Assembly (NCBI GenBank): GCA_036274635.1
Contig: DASUFI010000296.1
Location: 1-9,470, forward strand
From: DASUFI01 sp036274635
Lineage (GTDB): Bacteria > Planctomycetota > B15-G4
Direction: 5' to 3'
DNA length: 9,470 bases
Position numbers and translations under genes: made by a program. The notes below the pieces were generated by a model that was given only the letters and a program-made list of their open reading frames with translations, had not been told where the DNA came from and searched no databases. Below, one piece after another: positions 1 through 6,783 of this stretch; position 1 is the stretch's first letter; every line of letters begins with the position of its first letter.

Positions 1-1
1 G

Positions 2-1417
2 GCCGCGGCGCCTCCGGCTGCGGCGCCGGACGTGCCCCCGGCCGCGCCGGCGAGCGACGCACCCTACGCGCGCGCCAACGTCCTGCTCATCACGCTCGAC
101 TCCGTGCGCGAGGACCGACTCGGCTGCTACGGCTGCGAGCGCCCGACCACGCCGCACCTCGACGAGCTGGCCGCGCGCTCGGTGCTCTTCGAGGAGGCCT
201 TCGCCAACAGCAGCTTCACGCCGCCCACGCACGCGTCGCTGCTCACCGGCCTCTATCCCGCCGAGCACGGCCTGCGCCACTGGAACAAGAGCCTGGCGGA
301 CGTGCCCACGGCCGCCGACGCCTTCGCCGCCGCCGGCTACCGCACGCTGGCCATCACGCCGCTCAAGACGCTCCTGGTCCTCGGCCTCAGCCGCGGCTTC
401 GAGCTCATGCACTCGCCCGAGAGCGGCCAGGTGGGCCAGCAGGTGATCATCGCCGACGGCGACGCCGTGAATGCCTCCGCGCTCGAGGCGCTGCTGCGCA
501 AGCGCGACGACCGGCCCTTCTTCGCCTGGGTCCACTACTACGATGCGCACCGGCCCTACGGCCGGCAGGGCCCGGAGTGGTCGGGCCGCTTCGTGCAGCC
601 CGACCGGCCCGAGGTGGGCGCCACCGAGGCCTGGTACCAGCTGACGCCCGGGAAGCGCGTGTCGCTGAGCGCCGGCCCGGCCGCCATCCAGATCATGAAG
701 GACCACTACGACGGCGGCCTGGCCTACCTCGACGACCGCCTCGGCCAGCTGTTCTCGCGGCTGCAGCAGGCCGGCGTGCTGGACAGCACCATCGTGGTGG
801 TCGTCGCGGACCACGGCGAGGTCTTCGACGAGCACGGGCCGGAGTGGTTCGCGCACGACCCCTACCTCTTCGACGAGAACGTCCACATCCCGCTGCTGGT
901 GCACCTGCCCGGCGACGCGCAGGCCGGCCGGCACGCATCCGACATGGTGAGCCAGGTGGACGTGCTGCCCACGCTGCTGGAGCTGACGGGCGTCGCGCCG
1001 CTTCCGGGCCAGCGCTTCTCGGGCGCCAGCTTCGCGCCGGCGCTCACCGGCACGAACCTGCACCGCACGTCCGTCTTCGCGGACACGCAGGGCAGCGACC
1101 TCTCGGTGCAGCCCCAGGGCGCGCCGCCGCCGTCCGACGCCGACGTGAAGGCCTCGCGCGACCGCCAGCTCATGCTGCGCACGGAGCACCAGAAGCTGCT
1201 GCTGTACATCGACCGCGGCACGGAAGGCCTGGACATGCTGCTGGATCTCGCCGACGGCGAGCAGCAGGACCACGCGGCCGACCAGCCCGAGGCGCTGCGC
1301 GGCGCCCTGCGCGCCTACGAGCAGTGGTGGCAGAACCTGAAGCCCTCGGCGGACACGGGCAACGTGACCGACGCCGAGATGCAGCGCATCCTCAAGGCCA
1401 TGGGCTACATCCGCTGA
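2..1417 (+). CDS. Sulfatase-like hydrolase/transferase with Thr nucleophile (5' end outside window)
   Basis: Alkaline-phosphatase/sulfatase-fold enzyme, expected to hydrolyse or transfer a phosphate- or sulfate-type ester outside the cytoplasm. The reading frame is open to the left edge and begins with an Ala/Pro-rich stretch, so the true start is probably upstream, with a signal peptide and linker there. The first in-window start is GTG at 32, which lacks a good ribosome binding site. Residues are numbered from that GTG. Visible motifs are the metal-site Asp23 in ITLDSVR, the nucleophile segment TPPTHASLLTG (63-73), HYYDAH (168-173), ADHGE (259-263) and His275 followed by LFDENVHIPLL. Where classical sulfatases have C-x-P-S-R with a Cys converted to formylglycine, this protein has Thr63. 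That suggests a phosphodiesterase or phosphoglycerol/phosphoethanolamine-transferase-like reaction more than a true sulfatase. The C-terminus (LLDLADGEQ and KAMGYIR) is typical of the family. The stop overlaps the next gene's ATG. Family membership is sure; the substrate is unknown. Confidence 0.88.
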   Translation, partial: AAAPPAAAPDVPPAAPASDAPYARANVLLITLDSVREDRLGCYGCERPTTPHLDELAARSVLFEEAFANSSFTPPTHASLLTGLYPAEHGLRHWNKSLADVPTAADAFAAAGYRTLAITPLKTLLVLGLSRGFELMHSPESGQVGQQVIIADGDAVNASALEALLRKRDDRPFFAWVHYYDAHRPYGRQGPEWSGRFVQPDRPEVGATEAWYQLTPGKRVSLSAGPAAIQIMKDHYDGGLAYLDDRLGQLFSRLQQAGVLDSTIVVVVADHGEVFDEHGPEWFAHDPYLFDENVHIPLLVHLPGDAQAGRHASDMVSQVDVLPTLLELTGVAPLPGQRFSGASFAPALTGTNLHRTSVFADTQGSDLSVQPQGAPPPSDADVKASRDRQLMLRTEHQKLLLYIDRGTEGLDMLLDLADGEQQDHAADQPEALRGALRAYEQWWQNLKPSADTGNVTDAEMQRILKAMGYIR

Positions 1418-2778
1418 TGGAGCCCGAGCCCGGCCGTCGCCGCGCGACGCTGCTGCTGTGGGCCCTGGCGCTCGCCTTCCCCGTCGGCGCGCTGCTGCTG
1501 CCCTCGGTCTGGCCGGCGCGCTCGCGCATGCCAGCCATCGGTCGCCTCCTCAACGCTCCCATCGTGCTCATCACGGCCTCGGGGCTGCGTGGCGACGGCC
1601 TCGGTCGCGAGCGTGCGGGGCGCGCGGTCACGCCCGCGCTCGACCGGCTGGCCGAGCAGGGCGTGAGCTTCGGCCTCTGCTATCCGGCCAGCAACCAGCA
1701 GGTGCCCGCGGCGGCTGCGCTGCTCACCGGCTGCTGCCCGGCCACCACCGGCGTGCGCGCGGAAGGCGAGGTCCTTCAGCCGCGCCTCGAGACGCTGGCC
1801 GAGCGCATGGCCGCGGCCGGCTACCGCACCGCGGCCGTGGTCAGCAATCCCGCGCTGCTCGGCGTCGGCCTGGAGCAGGGCTTCGGGAGCTTCGAGGCGC
1901 GGCCGGGCGCGGCGGCCGACGACGTCGTGGGCGCCGGGCTGGAGCAGATCCGCGCGGCGCACGACGGGCCGTGGCTGCTGTGGCTGGACTTCTCCGAGCT
2001 GCTGGCGCCCTACGGGGGCCCCGCTCTGGACCTCGCAGCCTTCGCGCCCGATGCGCCGGCCGACTTCGGCGCGTCCGCCGACGACTACGGCCTCGACGAC
2101 GCGGACCTCGCCGCCCGCGGCTGGGGCCCGCGCGAGCTCGGCTGGCTCGCCGCGCGCTACGACGCCGCGCTCGCGCGCCTCGACGCCGCCGTCGGACGGC
2201 TCGCGGCCGAGCTCGAGGGGATCAATCGCCTCGAGATGGCGACCCTGTGCGTCACGAGCCTGCGCGGCGAGCGCCTGGAGGCGCGCCCGCCCTACTTCAC
2301 GACCGGCACGGACCTCTCCCAGGACACCCTGGACGTGCCGCTGCTCCTGCGCCTGCCCGCGCAGACCGCGCGTGGCATGCGGCTCGCGCGCCTCGCCCAG
2401 GGCTCGGACGTGGCGCCCACGCTGTGCGACCTGTCGCTGCACGGGGCGCTGGCCGGCGCGACCGGCCGCTCACTGGAGCCGGCCTTCCAGTCCCGCACGC
2501 GGGTCAACCGGGTCGTGTTCGCGGAGGGCCTCGTGCAGCTGGTCGCGCACGGGCCGCTGCTGCCTGCGCTGGCCGTGTATCGCGCGCAGAAGCCGCTGGA
2601 CTTCAAGACGCTGCTCGCCGACGACGGCCGCCTGCTCGGGGCCTGGAAGCTCGCTCCGGGCGAGGACGAGGGCGCGAACCCGGGCCTGGCCCTCAACGCC
2701 AACCAGATCGTCGAGCTGAAGAAGGTCTGGCGCGAGGCCCTGGGCGACAGGTCCGACTGCCTCGACCGCGTGCGCTGA
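1417..2778 (+). CDS. Membrane-anchored sulfatase-fold protein lacking catalytic residues (probable pseudoenzyme)
   Basis: Protein of 453 aa. A hydrophobic segment at about residues 10-32 follows Arg7-Arg9 and predicts one membrane anchor, with the rest periplasmic. The domain aligns almost without gaps to the upstream protein: APIVLITASGLR (47-58), TPALDRL, VPAAAALLTG (96-105), MAAAGYRTAAVVSN, YDAALARLDAAVGRL and DVPLLLRLP (306-314). Each catalytic position is changed. The metal-site Asp is Ser55; the nucleophile is Gln95, followed by VPAA instead of PPTH; the DxH pair is Glu194/Leu196; the Asp-His pair is replaced within TSLRGE (280-285); and the later His is Thr296. I infer a catalytically dead paralogue, perhaps a scaffold, a binding protein or a partner of the active enzyme. 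ATG at 1417 sits in TGATG, sharing a base with the upstream stop. No ribosome binding site is in place, so translation probably depends on re-initiation. The intact 453-codon frame argues against a decaying pseudogene. Confidence 0.85.
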   Translation: MEPEPGRRRATLLLWALALAFPVGALLLPSVWPARSRMPAIGRLLNAPIVLITASGLRGDGLGRERAGRAVTPALDRLAEQGVSFGLCYPASNQQVPAAAALLTGCCPATTGVRAEGEVLQPRLETLAERMAAAGYRTAAVVSNPALLGVGLEQGFGSFEARPGAAADDVVGAGLEQIRAAHDGPWLLWLDFSELLAPYGGPALDLAAFAPDAPADFGASADDYGLDDADLAARGWGPRELGWLAARYDAALARLDAAVGRLAAELEGINRLEMATLCVTSLRGERLEARPPYFTTGTDLSQDTLDVPLLLRLPAQTARGMRLARLAQGSDVAPTLCDLSLHGALAGATGRSLEPAFQSRTRVNRVVFAEGLVQLVAHGPLLPALAVYRAQKPLDFKTLLADDGRLLGAWKLAPGEDEGANPGLALNANQIVELKKVWREALGDRSDCLDRVR

Positions 2779-2798
2779 CTCAGCCGCCCTCGGGCGGC
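2776..2798. other. Convergent gene ends with shared TGACTCA and adjacent GC hairpin
   Basis: The palindrome TGACTCA (2776-2782) holds the stop codons of both converging genes with one base between them. Next to it, GCCGCC-CTCG-GGCGGC (2783-2798) can form a 6-bp stem with a 4-base loop, inside the last codons of the minus-strand gene. There is no T-run on either side, so a classical intrinsic terminator is not supported. The hairpin may still slow or end transcription. Confidence 0.35.
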
Positions 2799-4714
2799 GG
2801 CGGCGGCGCCTGGCTGCGCGTCGCGAGCCGCACCTTGGCCGCCTCGGCTTCCTCCGCCGTGATGTCGTACAGGAAGATCGTGTGGCCGAGCTTCTCGAAC
2901 GGCTCCTGGCCCTCGAGGAAGGAGTAGGCGTCGGGCAGGCGGCGCAGCAGCGTCACGTGCACCGCGCACAGGCCGGTGAAGGGCTCGTACATGATCGGGT
3001 AGCCGTAGCACGGGGTGAAGCGCACGCCCCAGACCTCCGGGTCGCCCGTGCCGTAGTAGTCGTAGTGCAGGCGCTCGACGCCGTGCTCCGCCATCCATTC
3101 GCCGAGCAGCTTGGTGTCCTGGCCGAAGTCGTCGCCCACGACGGACCAGGTGGTGCCGTTCTCGGGGCCGCCGACCCACTCGTTGAAGTAGACGAGGTCG
3201 TTCGGCTGGCGCGCCAGCGACGCGAGCGCGGCCCACAGCAGCAGCGCGAAGGCCGGCGCCGCGAGCGGCACGCGTCCGTCCGCTGCCGGCCGAGCGGTGG
3301 CCAGGAGACCCGCCACGATCAGCGGCGCGATCCACGGCGCCGCATGGCTCCAGCGCCAGGGGCCCTTGTCCCCGATCCAGAGCTGCACCGCGGCGCTGGC
3401 CAGCAGCACCAGCGCCGCGGCGAGGAGCGCGTCGCGCCGGCTGCAGCGCGGAGCGGCGCCCGGCGGCGCATCCAGCCAGCGCGCCGCGAAGACCGCGAAG
3501 AAGGGCACGACCGGCAGCGCGTACTTGAACCCGAGCTGCGCCTGCCCGCGGCTGAAGGCGACCAGGACGAGCACCGGGTAGAGCAGCAGCAGCGCCTCCG
3601 TCGCGCCGCCGCGCCACGTGCGGCGCCAGGCCAGGAGGCCCAGCAGCAGCAGGAGCGTGAAGGCCTCGGGGTTCTTGATCAGCCAGCTGCCGACGTAGAA
3701 CTCCGGTGAGCCCTGCACGCCGTTCGTGCCGCGCCAGAAGGTGCTGTGGCCCTTGTCGGCGTTGGCGAGCGACTCGTCGATGCCGCGCAGCAGCGTCAGC
3801 AGCGGAATGGGCGTGTGCGTGCCGAAGATGGCGCGCAGCATGTCCTCGATGGCCGCGTGCTCGAAGGCGCGGCCCGTGGCGCCCTCGGTCGCGAAGCGCG
3901 GGTGCTTGGCGGCCTCGTCGAGGCTGCGCGCCTCGCCGCCGTACAGCAGCCACACGACGCCCAGCGCCGCGAACAGCGCCAGCACGGCCTCGCCCAGCAG
4001 CGCCGGCCGGCGGCGGCGCACCGCCGCGACGAGCGCGACGAGCCCCAGCACCGGCAGCAGCACCAGCGCGGTGAACTTGCACCCCAGGGCCAGGCCCAGC
4101 ATGACGCCCGTGAAGAGCAGGCTGCTGCGGCGGCCGCCGTCCAGCCAGCGCGCCGCGTGGTAGCAGGCCGCGAAGCCGAAGACCACGACGGCGAAGTCGT
4201 TGCTGGCCACGGCCGCGTGCGCGATGAGGTTGGGATTGAGGGCCACGAGCGAGAGGGCCGCGAGGCCAGCCGCCTCGCCGAAGGCCAGACGCGCCCAGCG
4301 CCAGGCGTACAGGCACAGCACCAGGCCCAGCAGCACGCCCGGCAGCCGCGCCAGGAACAGGATGTCCCGCGCGCTCGCGTGCGGCTGGTGCGCGAAGAAG
4401 GCCAGCGCGATGCCCGGCCGCACCTGGTAGTCCGGCGGCAGCTCGAGGTCCAGCGCCAGCAGCGGCAGGCCGAGCAGCAGCTTGGCCAGCGGCGGGTGCT
4501 CGCGGTTGAGCGAGAAGTCGCCCGTGACGACGTAGCTGTACCCCGTGACGATGTACATCGGCTCGTCGTAGGTCTCGGACTTGGCCCGCGCCGCCCAGGT
4601 GCCGAGGGCCGCCCACAGCAGCAGCAGAGCGGCCACGCCCAGCTTCACGCGACGCGGCACGGGCGCGGCGGTCGCGGCGCGAGAAGGGATGGCCGGTTCG
4701 CTCACCGCGGCCAT
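2780..4714 (-). CDS. GT-C fold membrane glycosyltransferase (PMT/GT39-like)
   Basis: Polytopic inner-membrane protein of 644 aa, with roughly 11-13 hydrophobic segments by eye. It resembles phospholipid-carrier-dependent glycosyltransferases, which move a sugar from a polyprenyl-phosphate donor to a protein, lipid or glycan on the periplasmic side. The N-terminal half has the family signature: the Asp50-Glu51 pair in the first loop (ETYDEPMY), then NREHPPLAKLLLGLPLL (70-86), NPNLIAHAAVASNDF (160-174) and GLALGCKFTAL (207-217). The C-terminal region (about 505-644) leaves the membrane and carries YFNEWVGGPENG and GDDFGQDTKLLGEW, a pattern common in this family near the last membrane segment. 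It ends in a short Pro-run. ATG at 4714 is the first start in frame; no clear ribosome binding site precedes it, and GTG at codon 4 is an alternative. It stands alone on this strand. Donor and acceptor cannot be told from the sequence. Confidence 0.87.
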   Translation of the reverse strand: MAAVSEPAIPSRAATAAPVPRRVKLGVAALLLLWAALGTWAARAKSETYDEPMYIVTGYSYVVTGDFSLNREHPPLAKLLLGLPLLALDLELPPDYQVRPGIALAFFAHQPHASARDILFLARLPGVLLGLVLCLYAWRWARLAFGEAAGLAALSLVALNPNLIAHAAVASNDFAVVVFGFAACYHAARWLDGGRRSSLLFTGVMLGLALGCKFTALVLLPVLGLVALVAAVRRRRPALLGEAVLALFAALGVVWLLYGGEARSLDEAAKHPRFATEGATGRAFEHAAIEDMLRAIFGTHTPIPLLTLLRGIDESLANADKGHSTFWRGTNGVQGSPEFYVGSWLIKNPEAFTLLLLLGLLAWRRTWRGGATEALLLLYPVLVLVAFSRGQAQLGFKYALPVVPFFAVFAARWLDAPPGAAPRCSRRDALLAAALVLLASAAVQLWIGDKGPWRWSHAAPWIAPLIVAGLLATARPAADGRVPLAAPAFALLLWAALASLARQPNDLVYFNEWVGGPENGTTWSVVGDDFGQDTKLLGEWMAEHGVERLHYDYYGTGDPEVWGVRFTPCYGYPIMYEPFTGLCAVHVTLLRRLPDAYSFLEGQEPFEKLGHTIFLYDITAEEAEAAKVRLATRSQAPPPPPEGG

Positions 4715-4754
4715 GCTCGCACACGGCCGCCCGCCCCGCGAAGCGCGACACGCG

Positions 4755-4763
4755 TGCTATCGT
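4755..4763 (+). promoter_or_regulatory. Possible extended -10 promoter for the CoA-binding gene
   Basis: TGCTATCGT has the extended -10 form TG-n-TATnnT and lies 44 bases before the GTG start at 4808. No convincing -35 element was seen upstream. The surrounding sequence is nearly pure G+C, which makes this small A/T patch stand out. Inference only. Confidence 0.3.
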
Positions 4764-4770
4764 GCGCGCC

Positions 4771-4788
4771 CCGCGGCAGCCGCCGCGG
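4771..4788 (+). other. GC hairpin in the 5' leader of the CoA-binding gene
   Basis: CCGCGGC (4771-4777), loop AGCC, then GCCGCGG (4782-4788) gives a perfect 7-bp stem. It lies between the proposed -10 element and the ribosome binding site GGGAG (4795-4799). It could modulate translation or mRNA stability, but short GC stems are common by chance in this composition. Confidence 0.3.
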
Positions 4789-4807
4789 ATTCCCGGGAGC
4801 CGCCGCC

Positions 4808-5176
4808 GTGCCCTCCGTTGCCGTCATCGGTGCTTCCACCGACCGCCGCAAGTACGGCAACAAGGCCGTGCGGGCCTACCTGCGCCAGGGCTGGACCGTC
4901 TACCCCGTGCACCCGCACGCCCCGCAGATCGAAGGCCTGCGCGCCTACCGCTCGCTGCGCGAGGTGCCCACGCCGCTGGACCGCGTCTCGCTCTACCTGC
5001 CGCCCGACACCGGCCTCTCGATCCTGGACGACCTCGCCGCCGTCCCCCACACCGAGCTCTACGTGAACCCCGGAGCCGAGAGTCCCGAGCTCATCGCGCG
5101 CGCCGAGGCACTGGGCCTGCAACCCATCCAGGCCTGCTCCATCGTGGAGATCGGCGTCAGCCCGTCATCGCTCTAG
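4808..5176 (+). CDS. CoA-binding domain protein (CoA_binding_2 / YccU-like)
   Basis: A 122-aa single-domain cytoplasmic protein of the CoA-binding Rossmann family, the size usual for the stand-alone form. The sequence follows the family closely: VAVIGASTDRRKYGNKAVR (4-22, with the nucleotide-binding loop GAS), GWTVYPVHPHAPQIEGLRAY (28-47), SLYLPPD (61-67), ELYVNPGAES (83-92) and ACSIVEIG (109-116). Related domains occur in succinyl-CoA and acetyl-CoA (ADP-forming) synthetases, where they bind CoA; the exact role of the small stand-alone proteins is unclear. The GTG start at 4808 is chosen because GGGAG (4795-4799) lies 8 bases upstream and the conserved beta-strand begins two codons later. 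An in-frame GTG at 4754 would add an unlike, Arg-rich extension. It is divergent from the glycosyltransferase and converges on the membrane-protein gene, so it is probably transcribed alone. Confidence 0.93.
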   Translation: MPSVAVIGASTDRRKYGNKAVRAYLRQGWTVYPVHPHAPQIEGLRAYRSLREVPTPLDRVSLYLPPDTGLSILDDLAAVPHTELYVNPGAESPELIARAEALGLQPIQACSIVEIGVSPSSL

Positions 5177-5203
5177 GTGGCGCGGCCGACCGACGCGGGC
5201 CGC
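5177..5203. terminator. Weak GC-rich dyad between convergent genes
   Basis: GCGGCC (5182-5187) and GGCCGC (5198-5203) are complementary across a 10-base loop, in the 26-base gap between two converging stop codons. No T-run follows on either strand, so it is only a possible, non-canonical terminator. Confidence 0.2.
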
Positions 5204-6048
5204 TACATGTCGAAGCTCGGCGAGGCGTCGACCGCCAGCTTGACGGCGAGGCCGAGCAGCGCGGCGACGAGCAGCAGCAGGCCGCCCCGCACCGCCGGGC
5301 GCCGCGCGCGCGCGCCGAGCAGCGCGTCGCCCACGAGGCCCGCCACCGGCGCGCCGCCGATCAGGAAGGCCGCGGCACGCGGCAGCTCGGAGTAGAAGGC
5401 GGCGCACGTCAGCAAGGCGCCGAGGGCCAGCACGGCCGGGGCAGCCGCCCCCTCCAGCGTCGGCGGCGCGAGACGCAGCGCCGAGCCGACGGCGGCCGCG
5501 CAGAGCACCGCGCACAGCGCCCCCGCCAGCAGCGCCACCCTGAAGCTGCCGGACAGCCCGATGGCGCCCGCCGCGCCCGCCGCCGTGACGGCCAGCAAGG
5601 CCGGCGCGAACCAGCCGGGCCGCTCCAGTCCGACCTCGACCACGGTCCACAGCAGAGCCAGGACCGCCGCGCCGACGGCGATGACCGAGCGCATCTCATC
5701 CGGCTCGGCCTGCGTCCGCCACGCCGCAAGCAGCTGCCAGAGCAGCGCGCCCGACAGCAGCAGGCGCAGCGCGAGGGGCAGCAGCGGCGTGCGGCGCCGC
5801 GTCAGCCCGCTCGCGCCCGCCAGCATGCCGGCGATCGCCGCCACCCAGGCCCAGTCCGTCGCCTCGCGCGGCGGCAGGCCGCGCCCGCCGCGCTGCAGCA
5901 GGTGCGCCAGCACGTAGCCGCCGCCCACCGCCAGCGCCGCGCCGAGGCCCGGCCCGCCCGCCGCGCGCCGCGCGGCCAGCAGCACCAGCGCCGCCGCCAA
6001 CGCCGGCAGCACGACGCCCAGCAGGAACTGCGCCGGAGTGAATGGCAC
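5203..6048 (-). CDS. Polytopic membrane protein of unknown function
   Basis: I do not recognise this 281-aa protein. It is strongly hydrophobic, with about nine candidate membrane segments, near residues 6-26, 35-51, 66-82, 88-110, 120-140, 147-165, 170-190, 203-219, 225-244 and 255-273; some of these may be merged or absent. Loops are short and basic on several turns (RR27-28, TRRR83-86, RARR247-250). No metal, cofactor or nucleotide-binding motif stands out, and His is scarce, so a cytochrome b561-type role, often linked to YceI proteins, is not supported. GTG at 6048 begins 3 bases after the stop of the upstream YceI gene. A weak GGGG ribosome site (6055-6058) lies inside the end of that gene, so translation is probably coupled. 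A protein-assembly, transport or lipid-related role next to YceI is conceivable but not shown. Confidence 0.75.
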   Translation of the reverse strand: MPFTPAQFLLGVVLPALAAALVLLAARRAAGGPGLGAALAVGGGYVLAHLLQRGGRGLPPREATDWAWVAAIAGMLAGASGLTRRRTPLLPLALRLLLSGALLWQLLAAWRTQAEPDEMRSVIAVGAAVLALLWTVVEVGLERPGWFAPALLAVTAAGAAGAIGLSGSFRVALLAGALCAVLCAAAVGSALRLAPPTLEGAAAPAVLALGALLTCAAFYSELPRAAAFLIGGAPVAGLVGDALLGARARRPAVRGGLLLLVAALLGLAVKLAVDASPSFDM

Positions 6049-6051
6049 GTG

Positions 6052-6654
6052 CTACCCCGCGTGCACCTCGACGGACACCGTCACCTCGACCTCGTCGCCG
6101 AGCATACCGTTCGAGACGCCCCCGTCCATGCCGTAGTCCGAGCGCTTCAGCGTCGTGTGCGTCTCGTAGCCGGCCATCTTGCCCTTCGGTCCATCGGCCA
6201 TGCCGACCTGCTGCACCTTGAGGCTCATGTCCTTGGTGACACCGTGCATCGTGAACTTGCCGCTCACGTCGTAGCCGTCCTGGCCGTCCGGCTTCACCGA
6301 CGTGCTCTTGAACTCGATGGTCGGGAACTCCTTCACGCTGAAGAAATCCGGGCCCGAGAGGTCCTGGTCGCGCTTGGGGTTGCGCGAGTCGATGCTGGCC
6401 GTCTGGATGGTGAAGGTCACCAAGCTCTTGCTCGGGTCCTTGGGATCCATGCTGATCTGGCCGCCGATCTCCTTGAAGGTGCCGTAGAAGTTCGAGACGC
6501 CCATGTGGCGCACCTTGTAGATCACCGACGAGTGCACCGGGTCGATGGTCCAGGCGTCGGCGGCGGGCGCGGGCGCCGGCGCGGCGGCGGGCAAGGCGAG
6601 GGAGGCCAGCACGGCCGCGGGCGGGGCGAGCAGGGCGAGGAGGGTCAGCTTCAT
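6052..6654 (-). CDS. YceI-family periplasmic lipocalin-like protein
   Basis: A 200-aa exported protein of the YceI family, whose members form a lipocalin-like barrel and can hold a polyisoprenoid (for example an isoprenoid quinone or lipid) in the periplasm. The signal peptide covers about residues 1-25 (MKLTLLALLAPP, then a hydrophobic core), followed by an Ala/Pro-rich stretch. The mature domain starts at AWTIDPVHSSVIYKVRHMG (34-52). Family signatures are SIDSRNPKRDQDLSGPDFF (88-105), VKEFPTIEFKS (107-117), VSGKFTMHGVTK (130-141) and RSDYGM (171-176). ATG at 6654 is chosen over an upstream ATG at 6735 because GGAG (6662-6665) lies 7 bases ahead of it and a normal signal peptide follows directly; the longer form would put a basic, unlike 27-residue stretch in front. 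It is the first gene of a likely two-gene unit with the membrane protein at 5203-6048. Its promoter region is shared with a divergent dehydrogenase. Confidence 0.94.
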   Translation of the reverse strand: MKLTLLALLAPPAAVLASLALPAAAPAPAPAADAWTIDPVHSSVIYKVRHMGVSNFYGTFKEIGGQISMDPKDPSKSLVTFTIQTASIDSRNPKRDQDLSGPDFFSVKEFPTIEFKSTSVKPDGQDGYDVSGKFTMHGVTKDMSLKVQQVGMADGPKGKMAGYETHTTLKRSDYGMDGGVSNGMLGDEVEVTVSVEVHAG

Positions 6655-6706
6655 CGGGGAACTCCGGGAGAGGGATGCGGGACGCCCTGCGTGGGCGCGG
6701 CGGCGC

Positions 6707-6735
6707 ATCATTCCCCCGGAGCCGGCAGCGCGCAA
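6707..6735 (-). promoter_or_regulatory. Possible sigma-70-like promoter for the YceI operon
   Basis: Reading the minus strand, TTGCGC (6735-6730) is followed by a 17-base spacer and AATGAT (6712-6707). These match the consensus hexamers at 3 and 4 of 6 positions. The start of transcription would lie about 45 bases before the ATG, leaving room for the GGAG ribosome site. Assigned by eye. Confidence 0.3.
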
Positions 6736-6783
6736 CGGCGCGCGCGGGGCGGCGGGCGTTCGGGATGCCCGTCCTGCACCTTT

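Noticed and set aside
577..1416. 280-codon in-frame upstream extension of the second sulfatase-fold gene
   Set aside because: It lies in another frame of the first sulfatase gene and is Arg/Pro/Ala-rich. The membrane anchor and domain start after ATG 1417.
2292..4751. 819-codon minus-strand open frame overlapping the glycosyltransferase
   Set aside because: Its product is Arg/Ala/Gly-rich low-complexity sequence with no recognisable motif, in another frame of the clear GT-C gene. It is a high-GC shadow.
3746..4807. Long plus-strand extension of the CoA-binding gene
   Set aside because: The frame is open for 354 codons before GTG 4808 but is antisense to the glycosyltransferase and low-complexity. 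The family domain and ribosome site place the start at 4808.
6655..6735. 27-residue longer start for the YceI protein
   Set aside because: The longer form hides a standard signal peptide behind a basic stretch and overlaps the proposed promoter. ATG 6654 has the ribosome site.
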